This document shows positions 24,523 to 36,010 of a stretch of 64,000 nt of DNA, in pieces. The stretch is from positions 9,992,134 through 10,056,133 of the forward strand of contig CM055618.1 of assembly GCA_029379385.1 (NCBI GenBank), given 5' to 3'. Position 1 is the stretch's first letter; every line of letters begins with the position of its first letter. The DNA comes from Quillaja saponaria. Its lineage: Eukaryota > Streptophyta > Magnoliopsida > Fabales > Quillajaceae. A program made the position numbers and the translations under genes. The notes beneath the pieces were generated by a model that worked only from the letters and a program-made list of their open reading frames with translations, searched no databases and was not told the origin of the DNA.

Positions 24523-27076
24523 ATGGAAGGCACTGTCAACAAGAGCATTGAAGAGAGTTTATTACCAAAAGAGTGGGAATCTGAGAAAATACAAAGTAGC
24601 ACAACTATTTCATTGTCTGCTTTTGTTAAGGAGGTGAAGAGTTTGGGCTATCTAGCAGGACCGATGATGGCTGTGAGTCTTTCCCAGCTCTTGTTACAGT
24701 TTATATCAATGGTGATGGTTGGTCACCTGGGTGAGCTTTATCTCTCTAGCACCGCCATAGCGGTATCCCTCTCTGCAGTCACCGGTTTCAGTCTTCTTGT
24801 AAGTACTATACTAACACATTGCTAGCATATGATTCACCCTGTTATCAGTTTAACATTGGCATGAAAAAAATTCTAAATCTTTTAGGCCAAGCTCAGATTA
24901 ATATGCAACTCCCTAATTCCTTTTTTTTTAGCAAACATGTCAATGATGGTTGCATGTTCTAGTATTACACTAGTCTACTTCCATGGATAACTCAACTCTT
25001 TTGAATTTCCAAGGAGACTATCTAAATATGACTATATATGTCCATACCTCATATATAATAGCTCTGAATCCTTGCATTTACAAACACAAATAAACTGTTT
25101 TTCATAAAAGACTTAGCTAATATTCTTCATCAATTTCTCATTTCTTGGTTCTCATTAACCTGAGATTGGAATCCCACTCCCCCTCACCCTAACCCCCAAA
25201 AAAGAAGAAGCCTAACTGCACATGTTACATACTTAACAGACAGGAATGGCTAGTGCACTGGAAACTCTGTGTGGACAAGCTTATGGAGCTCAGCAATATC
25301 ATAAATTTGGAATGCATACATATACTGCTATTTTCTCACTGATCTTGGTCTGTCTTCCCCTGTCTCTGGTTTGGATATACATGGGAAAGATTCTTGTTTC
25401 CATAGGCCAAGACCCTACGATCTCACATGAAGCTGGGAAATTCACAATTTGGCTTGTTCCTGGACTTTTTGCCTATGCAATTCTTCAACCTCTAGTTCGA
25501 TATTTCCAAATGCAGAGTTTGATCTTTCCGATGCTCCTAAGTTCTTTTGCCACTCTTTGTTTTCACATACCTGTCTGTTGGGCTTTAGTATTCAAGTCTG
25601 GAATGAAAAATGTTGGAGCAGCATTAGCAATTAGCATTGCAAATTGGTTAAATGTGATTCTACTTGGATTGTACATGAGATTTTCCTCTGCCTGTGCAAA
25701 AACTCACATTCCAATTTCTCTGGAGATTTTCCATGGAATCGGGGAGTTCTTTCGCTACGCTATCCCTTCTGCAGTAATGATTTGGTAAAATATCTTCTAT
25801 TTATCATTCAAAATAGAAAACAATAATCTTCAAGGTGTGTTTGTATGATCTATAGTTTTTGCATTGATTTTTGTAGCCTAGAATGGTGGTCATATGAGCT
25901 GCTTATCTTGTTGTCTGGGATCTTTCCAAATCCAGAACTTGAAACTTCAGTTCTTTCTATATGGTATGTTCACCTTTTGTTACAAATTAGGATGCGTGAC
26001 ATACAATTCTTTTAATAAGTTATGGGAATGTTCTGATTTTTGTTATCTTTCTTCAACAGTCTCAACACAATTTCAACACTTTATAGTTTTCCTCTTGGCC
26101 TTGGTGCTGCAGCAAGGTGTGCTCAAAACATAAACAGTTTAACACATTTTTGCCTATACTAATTTTTGCAAAAGTATAATAAAGATTGACTTTATTTCTT
26201 CTTTGGTGTAGCACAAGGGTTTCAAATGAACTAGGAGCTGGGAATCCCCGTGCTGCTCGTGGTTCTGTCTTGGCTGTGATTTTACTTGTCGTCATGGAAA
26301 CAGGTGTATTAAGCACGACCCTCTTTGCTAGTCGTAGAGTTTTTGGTTACACTTTTAGCAGTGAGAAGGAAGTCGTGGACTATGTCACTGTCCATGGCCC
26401 CTCTGGTTTGTCTATCTCTCATATTTGGCGGGTTTCAAGGTGTTTTTGCAGGTTCAACCTACTTCTTTTCCCAATTTTCAACCTCCAATTTAATTTTTAT
26501 TTTGGTTGAAATGAGACATGTTTTCTAACCATAAATTAAGTAGGATCTTAGTCTCACACAACATGTTTAGAGGGTTTGTCCTAAAGTTTTCAGTTTAATT
26601 CTTGAAAAGCCCCATAAATAGTTAGTTTCATCTTTCATGAGCCAAACTATTTTTTATAATTCAGGGATTGCTAGAGGATGTGGATGGCAGAACATAGGGG
26701 CTTATGTCAATCTTGGGGCATACTACCTTTGTGGAATTCCGGTTGCTGCAATATTAGGTTTCTGGGTGCAGCTGAGAGGAAAGGGTCTCTGGATTGGTAT
26801 ACAAATTGGTGCTTTTGTGCAAATAGCTTATCCTTTCTATCATAATAAGTTTTATAAATTGGGAAGAACAGGTATGTCTTTTAGTCTTCTAATACAGCCT
26901 AAAATCTACATTTTCTCTGCTTGGTTTACAAGAAGCTTAGTAATACATGAGAGACCCATTTTCTTTCTCTCTCTCTTCAATTTTGTTAAAACTGTGCAGC
27001 TTTGTTAATGCAGGCTCATAAAGCAAGAAAGAGGATATTTGATGGACAAATTCCAGCAAAAAGTGGACTGATATGA
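24523..27076 (+). pseudogene. DTX: MATE/DETOXIFICATION transporter copy A, frameshifted
   Basis: Seven exons: 24523-24798, 25240-25784, 25877-25963, 26060-26116, 26212-26451, 26665-26871 and 27014-27076, all with GT-AG borders. It encodes a plant DTX-type MATE (12 membrane helices, cation-coupled efflux of secondary metabolites or toxins): [61 protein letters not shown]. Compared with copies B and C, exon 5 is 240 rather than 239 bases (an extra C near 26392) and exon 6 is 207 rather than 206 (an extra T near 26828). The first insertion leads to a TAG at 26672, leaving about 404 residues without the last two helices. Exons 1-4 are intact. The start ATG is followed by the N-terminus shared with B. 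It is most likely a pseudogene; an assembly error at two sites is the alternative. Confidence 0.85.
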
Positions 27077-29121
27077 GAAAAGAATTTTGTAAGAGCCAGT
27101 TTTGAGATAACAAGCGTTTCTTTTTTGACATGTTTGAGATAGTAAATAAAAATATTTCTACTGCTTAAGCATAATGTTTCTGTACTCTGAAATAGTAATA
27201 ATTGGAAGAGAGAGGGTAATCAAATTGTAATTTGTCTAATTTGACAAAAGATAGGCTAAATTTCCTATACTAATCAAACTGCAGCTTGTTTTCAATTTGC
27301 AGTTTTTATATACATTTTGGGAGCAAGAAAAGAACAAACTTAATGAAATAGTGCACGTGAAAACTAAACTGTGAGAATACAAATAATCTAGTTTGCAAGA
27401 AAACTAATTCATGCCATACGTGTCTTTTCTTCATCCTCATAAAATCTCACTACATTAGCGGCTTCAAAAAAATCATAAAACCAGCACACCTTGTAAAAAA
27501 ATTTGGCTTGTTATTCTAAAATCACGTCTCCCACAAAAGAAAAAAAGAATGCATAGATAGATTGGTTAAGAAATATTCCCGGTTGATCAAAATAACTCAT
27601 TTTCTGTTGAACGGCTTTGATCATAAATTTTGAGTCTGAAATGTAAACGGATAAAATCGTATACAAATAACAATTATTATATTTGAAAATAAATGGTTGT
27701 AAATTTTGTATAATTGAAAGCTATGAAGCATGATATCAAATGGAATGATATTTGTTATGGATGATTTTTGAGAAAGAAGTTGGATGATCTCTAAAATGAA
27801 AGTAAGAAAATTTCAAGAGTTGTGTTTCGAATTTTCTGTGTCCTCCATTGCCAAAGTGAGACTATTTATAGGAGAAGGTTAAGGTGAAAAAATTTGAGAT
27901 AATTGTGGTGGTTGAAAAATTAATTGTGATTTGTCTAATTTAAATGTAATTGGAAGTGATTTGGGATGATGATGAAAATGTTAATTGTCACGGTCATTCA
28001 ATTAAAATTTAACTTATTTAATATCGTTTTCTTACTTTGATGTTGACTAGTCAAAATAAATATACTAACAAAAATTAAGTGTTAATAAATGCTACCACTT
28101 CAAGATCTGACTGTGGACATGTTCATCCTATAATAAATATTAAGGCTTGAAGTATTTTCTATTTTTTTCAACTTGAGAGCTTTCGCCTTCTGTATCTTGA
28201 TTTTTTTTTTTTCACAAACCATCTCACTTTTACTCAATAAAGGAATGGAATTTGAGAATTTGAGAATTTGAGAATTTGGTTGATTGTTCGTGGTCGAAGC
28301 CACGGACTCAACTGAGTAAGGAATATTTGCCCAAACTAAATATTAATTCAAATGGGCTTTCAGCACATAAAACTGTACAAGTCCTAACTAAGTTTGTCAC
28401 ATGATGGAATGAATATTTAATTGTGGCTTAAAAGAGATGATTAGCCCTATCTCTTCCAACCCTTATGTCGCTAGTTTTTTTTTTTTTTTACCAACTGTCT
28501 GTATTTTAGAGCCGAAGAGTCTTGACGACAGAATTCAAGAACCGAAGAAAAAAAAGGAAAAAAAAAAGTCTTGAAGGCAGAGTGCAAGAACCGATGAAAA
28601 AGTCTTTTACTTAAGGTGTTTTGTTGTGTTAGAATCTTGGGAAGTTTTAAAAACGTGAATAGTTATTGCCAATACAAAACTTATATTTTCTTCTCTTTTC
28701 CTGTTTTTCTTTATGCTTGCTATTGTTTTGTCATAAAATTTTACTTATGTTCACTTGCGTTCTTTATACCATAGCAAAACACTTTTTTTTAGTAGGACTC
28801 AAACTTTCCATTAGCTCCAACTTAAGGCAGGTACGTATGCCCCTTTTTCCTTTGATATACGTGCACCACATTTTCTTTGTTTTTTTTATTATCACTTTAA
28901 TGTAGATTATAAGCAGATAGGCAGTAGGTTGCAAGTGAGTTCAAAAAAAGACAAATTAAGTCCATGACAAAAAATGGATAGAACATATGATAAATACTTG
29001 TCCTTTTGTTGTTTATAATTTGTGTATAAATAATAAATGTTTTAATTTCATTATTATATTTATGTATCAAAGTAACTAACTATTCCTCCCACGTAACAAT
29101 GTATCATTAGTAATATAAAAA
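27077..29121. repeat. 3' flank of copy A, duplicated after copy B, with a relic of an opposite-strand MATE end
   Basis: This flank recurs after copy B (31868-34070) with point changes and insertions. Positions 27370-27622 match the 3' flanks of the minus-strand relics at 53680-53945 and 59330-59585, including a degraded last-exon tail (cattttctgttgaacggctttg). So the end of an opposite-strand MATE gene once lay here, in convergent arrangement with A. A short tandem run of 'gagaatttga' occurs at 28254-28278. No ORF of note. Confidence 0.6.
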
Positions 29122-29367
29122 CACAAACTTTTGCATCTAGATCTCTGTATTTTTCTCTATATCTACTCTCTTGTTATTGTTCATATTCAGAATAATAGAA
29201 ATGCACAAACTTTTGCATCTAGATCTCTGTATTTTTCTCTATCTCTACTCTCTTGTTATTGTTCATATTCAGAATAATAGAAATGCACAAACTTTTGCAT
29301 CTAGATCTCTGTATTTTTCTCTATCTCTCCGCTCTTGTTATTGTTCATATTCAGCTTCAAGGAGGAA
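29122..29367 (+). repeat. 82-bp tandem triplication upstream of MATE copy B
   Basis: Three head-to-tail copies of a unit running from 'cacaaacttttgcatctagatc' through 'ttgttattgttcatattcag' start at 29122, 29204 and 29286. Copy A has only one such unit at about 24406-24475. The array lies between the TATA-like site and the start codon of B, so it would lengthen the 5' leader or add start-site sequence. Confidence 0.92.
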
Positions 29368-29406
29368 AATTAAGTTGAGTGGCCAAGACCAGTACTGGAT
29401 TAAATC

Positions 29407-31867
29407 ATGGAAGGCACTCTCAATAATAGCATTGAAGAGAGTTTATTACCAATAGAGTGGGAATATGAGAAAATACAAAGTAACACAACTATTTCACTGT
29501 CTGCTTTTGTTAAGGAGGTGAAGAGTTTGGGTTATATAGCAGGACCCATGATGGCTATGAGTCTTTCCCAGCTCTTGTTGCAGTTTATATCAATGGTGAT
29601 GGTTGGTCACCTGGGTGAGCTTTATCTCTCTAGCACCGCCATAGCGGTATCCCTCTCTGCAGTCACCGGTTTCAGTCTTCTTGTAAGCTATACTAACACA
29701 TTGCTAGCATATGATTCACCCTGTTATCAGTTTAACATTGGCATGAAAAAATTCTTAATCTTTTAGGCCAAGCTCAGATTAATATGCAACTTCCCAATTT
29801 TTAATCTTCCATGGATTACTCATATGTTCCATACCTCAGAGATAATAGCTCTGATGCCTTGCATTTACAAACACAAATAAAACTGTTTTTCATAAAATAC
29901 TTAGCTAATAATCTTCATCAATTTCTCATTTCTTGGTTCTCATTGACCTGAGATTGGAATCCCTTCCTCCCCCTTATCCTACCCCCCAAAAAAGAAGAAG
30001 CCTAACTACACATGTTACATACTTAACAGACAGGAATGGCTAGTGCACTGGAAACTCTGTGGACAAGCTTATGGAGCTCAGCAATATCATAAATTTGGAA
30101 TGCATACGTATACTGCTATTTTCTCACTTATCTTGGTCTGTCTTCCCCTGTCTCTGATTTGGATCTACATGGGAAAGATTCTTGTTTCCACAGGCCAGGA
30201 CCCTACGATCTCACATGAAGCTGGGAAATTCACAATTTGGCTTGTTCCTGGACTTTTTGCCTATGCAATTCTTCAACCTCTAGTTCGATATTTCCAAATG
30301 CAGAGTTTGATCTTTCCGATGCTCCTAAGTTCTTTTGCCACTCTTTGTTTTCACTATACCTGTCTGTTGGGCTTTAGTATTCAAGTCTGGAATGAAAAAT
30401 GTTGGAGCAGCATTAGCAATTAGCATTGCAAATTGGTTAAATGTGATTCTACTTGGATTGTACATGAGATTTTCCTCTGCCTGTGCAAAAACTCGCATTC
30501 CAATTTCTATGGAGATTTTCCATGGAATTGGGGAGTTCTTTCGCTACGCTATCCCTTCTGCAGTAATGATTTGGTAAAATATCTTCTATCTATTATTCAA
30601 AATAGAAAACAATAATCTTCAAGGTGTGTTTGTATGATCTATAGTTTTTGCATTGATTTTTGTAGCCTAGAATGGTGGTCATATGAAGCTGCTTATCTTG
30701 TTGTCTGGGATCTTTCCAAATCCAGAACTTGAAACTTCAGTTCTTTCTAGTATGGTATGTTCACCTTTTGTTACAAATTAGGATGCGTGACATACAATTC
30801 TTTTAACAAATTATGGGAATATTCTGATTTTTGTTATCTTTCTTGAACAGTCTCAACACCATTTCAACACTTTATAGTTTTCCTCTTGGCCTTGGTGCTG
30901 CAGCAAGGTGTGCTCAAAACATAAACAGTTGAACACATTTTTGCCTATACTAATTTTTGCAAAAGTATAATAAAATTGACTTTATTTCTTCTTTCGTGTA
31001 GCACAAGGGTTTCAAACGAACTAGGAGCTGGGAATCCCCGTGCTGCTCGTGGTTCTGTCTTGGCTGTGATTTTACTTGTAGTCATGGAAACAAGTGTACT
31101 AAGCACAACCCTCTTTGCTAGTCGTAGAGTTTTCGGTTACACTTTTAGCAATGAGAAGGAAGTCGTGGACTATGTCACTGTCATGGCCCCTCTGGTTTGT
31201 CTATCTCTTATAATTGGCGGGTTTCAAGGTGTTTTTGCAGGTTCAACCTACTTCTTTTCCCAATTTTCAACCTCCAATATTTTTTGCTGAAATGAGACAA
31301 TGTTTTCTAACCACAAATTAAGTGGGTCTTACAACAGCTTAGAGGGTTTGTCTAAAGTTTTCGGTTTAGAGAAAAGGTTTTAATTCTTGAAAAGCACCAT
31401 AAATAGGCAGTTTCATCTTTCATGAGCCAATCTATTTTTTTCTTCTAATTCAGGGATTGCTAGAGGATGTGGTTGGCAGAACATAGGGGCTTATGTCAAT
31501 CTTGGTGCATACTACCTTTGTGGAATTCCGGTTGCTGCAATATTAGGTTTCTGGGTGCAGCTAAGAGGAAAGGGTCTCTGGATTGGTATACAAATTGGTG
31601 CTTTTGTGCAAATAGCTATCCTTTCTATCATAATAAGTTTTATAAATTGGGAAGAACAGGTATGTCTTTTAGTCTTCCTAAGACAGCCTAAAATCTACAT
31701 CTTCTCTGCTTGGTTTACAAGAAGCTTAGTAACACATGAAAGGCCCATTTTCTTTCTTTCTCTCTTCAATTTTATTTTAAAACTGTGCAGCTTTGTTAAT
31801 GCAGGCTCATAAAGCAAGAAAGAGGATATTTGATGGACCAATTCCAGCAACAAGTGGACTGATATGA
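29407..31867 (+). pseudogene. DTX: MATE/DETOXIFICATION transporter copy B, multiply frameshifted
   Basis: Tandem duplicate of copy A with the same seven-exon plan: 29407-29682, 30030-30573, 30666-30754, 30851-30907, 31002-31240, 31454-31659 and 31805-31867. Exons 1, 4, 5, 6 and 7 have the lengths of an intact gene (276, 57, 239, 206, 63). Exon 2 lost two bases at about 30059 (within LETLCGQ) and gained a T at about 30355. Exon 3 gained an A at about 30686 and a G at about 30750. The first lesion takes the reading out of frame before the second helix pair, so no full transporter can be made. Its intact exons 5-6 are exactly the ones damaged in copy A, and the reverse holds for exons 2-3. Sequence identity with A is high, implying a recent duplication. 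Confidence 0.88.
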
Positions 31868-33381
31868 GAAGAGAATTTTGTAAGAGCCAGTTTTGAGATA
31901 ACAAGCAGTTTCTTCTTTGAAATGTTTAAGATAGTAAATAAAAATATTTGTACTGCTTAAGCATAATGTTTCTGTACTCTGAAATAGTAATAATTGGGAA
32001 GAGAGAGGTAATCAAATTGTAATTTGTCTATTTGACAAAAGATAGGCTAAATTTCCTATACTAATCAAACTGTACAGCTTGTTTTCAATTTGCAGTTTTT
32101 ATATACATTTTGGGAGCAAGAAAAGAACACATAGAAATAGTACACGTGAAAACTAAACAGTGAGGATATCAGACCCTATGATTATACAAATAATCTAGTT
32201 TGCAAGAAAACTAATCCAAGCTATACAAAGTGTCTTTTCTTCATCCTCATAAAATCTCTACTACATTAGCGGCTTCAAAAATTGCAATATTAGCACACCT
32301 TGTTAACAAAATTGACTTGTTATTCCAAAATCACTTGTCCCACCAAAGAGAAAGGAATGCATAGATGGATTGGTTAAGAAATATACCAAGGTTGCTTAAA
32401 TTAACTCATTTCCTGCTGAATGACTATGATCACCAATTTTGAGTATGAAATGTAAACGGACAAAATCGTGTACTAATAACAATTTATTATATTTGAAAAT
32501 AAATGGTTATAGACACCTTATAATATTTTTTGTAATACAAATTCATCTGTTTCGATCTCAGTAGAGAATTTAATTCAATCTGAATGATATCAGGTGAAAT
32601 GATTTGTTTCTTCAAGACAACGTTATGGATGGTCAGTTTAAGAAAGAAGTTGGACGATCTCGAGAATGAAAGTAAGAGAATTTCAAGAGTTTTGCGTTTT
32701 GAATTTTTTGAGTGTCCATTGCTAAAGTGAGCCTAGTTATAGAAGGTTAGGGTGAAAAAGAGTTTAGAATATGAGATAATTGTAGTGATTGAAAAATTAA
32801 GTGTGACTTGTCCAATTTAAATGTAATTAGAGGTAATTTGAGATGATGATGGAAATGCTAATTGTCCACAAATTTGGTGATTCAATTAAAATTTAACTTA
32901 ATCAATATCATTATTTTAGTTTGATATTGATTAGTCAAAATAAAGATTAAAGTAGACTAACAAAAATTTAGTGTTTAAAAATGCTCCTACTTCAAGATTT
33001 AACTGTGAGCATGTTTACCATGCAGTAAATGTTGACACTTCTATTATTTTGTATTTTCTTTTTTTAATTTGAAAATTTTCGTCTTTTGTGGCTTGATTTT
33101 TGTTCACAAACCATCTCACTTTTACTGAAAAAGGAATGTAGTTTGAGTATTTGCTTGATAGTTCGTGGTTGACACCACGGACTCAATTAAGGAATATTGG
33201 CCCAAACTTAATATTAACTTAAATGGGCTTTTAGCACATCAAACTGTACAAGTCCTAATTAAGCCAGTCACATGATGTAATAAATATTTAATTTGGGCTT
33301 AAAAGAGATGATCAGCCCCATGTCTTCCAACGCTCATGTGTCTAGGTTTTTTAACCAACTATCTGTATATAAGAGCCGAAG
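31868..33381. repeat. 3' flank of copy B, paralogous to the flank of copy A
   Basis: Aligns with 27077-28515 with substitutions and small indels, including the degraded opposite-strand MATE tail around 32215-32420. No coding sequence. Similarity breaks at 33382 where an insertion begins. Confidence 0.6.
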
Positions 33382-33650
33382 TGTTAACATAGGAGAGAAT
33401 CCCTTTAATGGAACAGACCAATAATATAAACGGTTTGACTTAAATATGATACTAAATGATATTAAAATAATACGGTAATTATTATGATATTTTGGATCAG
33501 AATAATGATACTAAATAATATGGTGACCATTATGACCGTTCACATTATAATAATAAAAAAATATGATCGCCTATTCTACAACTATATATAAAGATCCAAG
33601 ATGAGCAAGTAGACACAAAAACCTTTTTCTACTTATTTCATATATTATTG
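33382..33650. mobile_element. Possible LTR fragment
   Basis: Absent from the paralogous flank of copy A. It begins TGTTAACATAGGAGAGAATC and contains a TATA-like ctatatataaag (33584-33595) followed by a transcript-start-like region, as in plant LTRs. The other end and family could not be determined. Confidence 0.35.
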
Positions 33651-33840
33651 CTCCCTGGCTATTGCAGGGTAGGGGGAGGGTGGACGCACATGTACGCTAT
33701 TGCAGGGTAGGGGGAGGGTGGACGCACATGTACGTAGCATTTCCCTTACATTTTTGCAAATAGGTTGTTTTCACGCCTCGAACCCGTGACCTACAGGTCA
33801 CCAAATGAACAACTTACCGTTACGCCTAAGGCTCGCCCTC
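33651..33840 (-). mobile_element. Au-type tRNA-derived SINE, 3'-truncated
   Basis: Read on the minus strand from 33840, the element starts GAGGGCGAGCCTTAGGCGTA, giving a pol III A-box region, and carries GGTCACGGGTTCGAGG (B box) near 33775-33790. This matches the head of the plant Au SINE family. The 3' part carries a 38-bp tandem duplication at 33659-33696 and 33697-33734. A short ttattg occurs on both sides (33645-33650 and 33843-33848) and may be a target duplication. It is missing from the copy A flank, so it arrived after the A/B duplication or was lost there. Confidence 0.8.
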
Positions 33841-34139
33841 AGTTATTGACAAGTACAAAACTTATATTTTCTTCTATTTTCTTGTTTTTCTATATGCTTG
33901 CTACTATCTTGTCATAAAAATTTACTTATACCATAGCAAAACATTTTTTCCTTAGTAGGACTCAAACTTTCCACTAGCTCCAACTCAAGGCAATGACGCA
34001 TACCCCTTTTTTCCCTTGCCATACGTGCACCACATTTTCTTTGTTTTTTTTTTCATTATCTCTTTCATGGTATGTTATGACAAAATCAAAGCTATTCCTT
34101 CATGCACATACGTGAATTATATCATAGCACAGGTAATCA

Positions 34140-36010
34140 TCAATAAAGGTTATAAAATATCTTTTATCTCATCTTGTTAATTCTCTATTTAATTCGTATA
34201 TGTCAAAATGCACAAGATCTAATAATTATGTAGTTCTTTCAACTTTAGGAAAGGATTTATTGGTCATTTTTGCTTGTATGCAGATTTCACATTTACTTAC
34301 ATGTTTATTAATGCAAGTAATGTACTGCATTTCTTGACATAAAATTTAAGGAACGAAAATTCAAGTGTCTTAGTCTAGAATGCCATAAATGATTATCAGA
34401 CTCAGCAATATAGACATATACATTACTTATTACATTGATAATACTTAGTTTGAACATCCCATCATACAAACACCCTTTTTTTACAAATACATTGTTCTTA
34501 TAAACTATTACATTGTTAAATTCTATGACGATCTTGAATCCTTTTTTTAAAAGCAAATTAGCAGAAACCAAATTCTTTTGCAATTTCTGGAATATGAAAA
34601 ACATTCAATAAAGTTAACTTCTGTCCAGAAGTGAAGTTCAATTCCACAGTCCTTTTTTCCTTGTACTTCGGCTTGTGACATAGTTTCCCATTAAAACTTT
34701 TTTAGATTCCTTAATTTCTGTATAGGTCTTGAATGAGCTTTTATTACTGCAGACATGGATGATTGCACCAGAATCCAACCACCAATCATGTTTTTTTGTT
34801 GCATCAGCAGCCATATTGACTTATGTTATCATACTAATTTGTAATGTAGACATCATTGCAACCATTTCTTGGACAACACTTTTAATCATGTTTGATTTTT
34901 CAGAATTTTCAGTGTTTCCAAAATTAAATTGAAAAATTCTTTCTTGTTTTTCTAAACCTGTAATCACGAATAAAATGACATTTCTTTCCACAATGGAAAC
35001 AATTAATTTCTTTTTTCTTTTTCTAAAAAGATTTTTTTTGAAGTTTTCAGGCCATTATTTCCACCACCATAATTCTTTTAACTAATATAATTAACCATAG
35101 AATTTGAAATAAAAAAACTATACATCACGTGCATGAGTTTTAGTTTCAATATGAATATGAGTTTGAAATTGTTATAAGGTTAATTTATTAGATGAATGCA
35201 GATGTTATAAGGTTAATTTATTAGATGAATGCAGAAATTTTTTTTTCTGTATTCATTCCATGATTGAGATAGTTTAGAAAGAATGGTACCAATTTACATA
35301 GTATCAGGAATTATTACTTCAAGATCCTTTAACTTCGAGACTAACACTTGTAATTCATGCATTTGATCCATTATATGTTTATTCTCAATCATTTTGAACT
35401 CAAAAATATTGTAGAGCCAAAAATTTGTCAGTACCTCTTTTTTTGTTTTTGTAAGCAATCTCCAAGATGCTTCAAATATCCTTTGGTGATTTCAGAGAAG
35501 AGTGCAGATCATATAGATAATTTGTTAGGGTGTTAAGAAAGTGTCCTCGACATATCAATTCATCCTCTTCACATTTCTTTCTTTACATTTCATTTTTTCA
35601 GTATCTTCAGTAGTGAGATTTGGTAATGCAGATAACTTAAGACTCAGAACATAATAGATTTTTAGTGTAGTGAGCAAGAACACCTTCTTGTCGTTCTAGT
35701 GAGTGAAGTTGGTTCTATCAACCGATCAAGTTTGATGAAATATTTTAGATTCGTCTCCATGAGGAATATCTCTTTAAAATTGTTAAAAAATTGTATGAGT
35801 AGAGAAGACTTTGAGGCGTGCAATCATTATCTTTAAAAAGATATTGCCTGTGTATTCTTTAAGAAAAACTGACAAGCCTCTTCCAGAATACAACAAAGTC
35901 TCTTGAAATTCTAAAACTTGATGATGATTAGGAATATATAAAGAGTTTATATAGACACTACAAAGCCACTATTCAACAGATACGTAATTAAATTAATTTA
36001 ACTATAGATA
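34140..36010 (-). mobile_element. Degenerate Ty1/Copia retrotransposon fragment (gag to gag-pre-integrase)
   Basis: Minus-strand reading, right to left: gag remnants (about 35760-35050, with FKMIENKHIMDQMHELQ and IGTILSKLSQSWNEY), a damaged zinc knuckle (CFHCGKKCHFIRDY near 34970-35010, last Cys changed to Tyr), the protease core WWLDSGAIIHVC (about 34735-34790), and a gag-pre-integrase tail LWHSRLRHLNFRSLNFM (about 34330-34400). Integrase core, RT and RNase H are absent. Frameshifts and stops are frequent. The whole block 34070-37268 is missing from the paralogous flank of copy A. Confidence 0.8.
35171..35235. repeat. 33-bp tandem duplication inside the Copia gag remnant
   Basis: Two nearly exact head-to-tail copies of gttataaggttaatttatta plus gatgaatgcaga. 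Confidence 0.95.

Noticed and set aside
29122..29367. CRISPR-like array
   Set aside because: The units are directly adjacent with no spacers, in a plant promoter. It is a tandem duplication.
33651..33840. A tRNA gene
   Set aside because: It has A and B boxes, but no cloverleaf or anticodon arm fits, and it continues as an Au-like SINE body.
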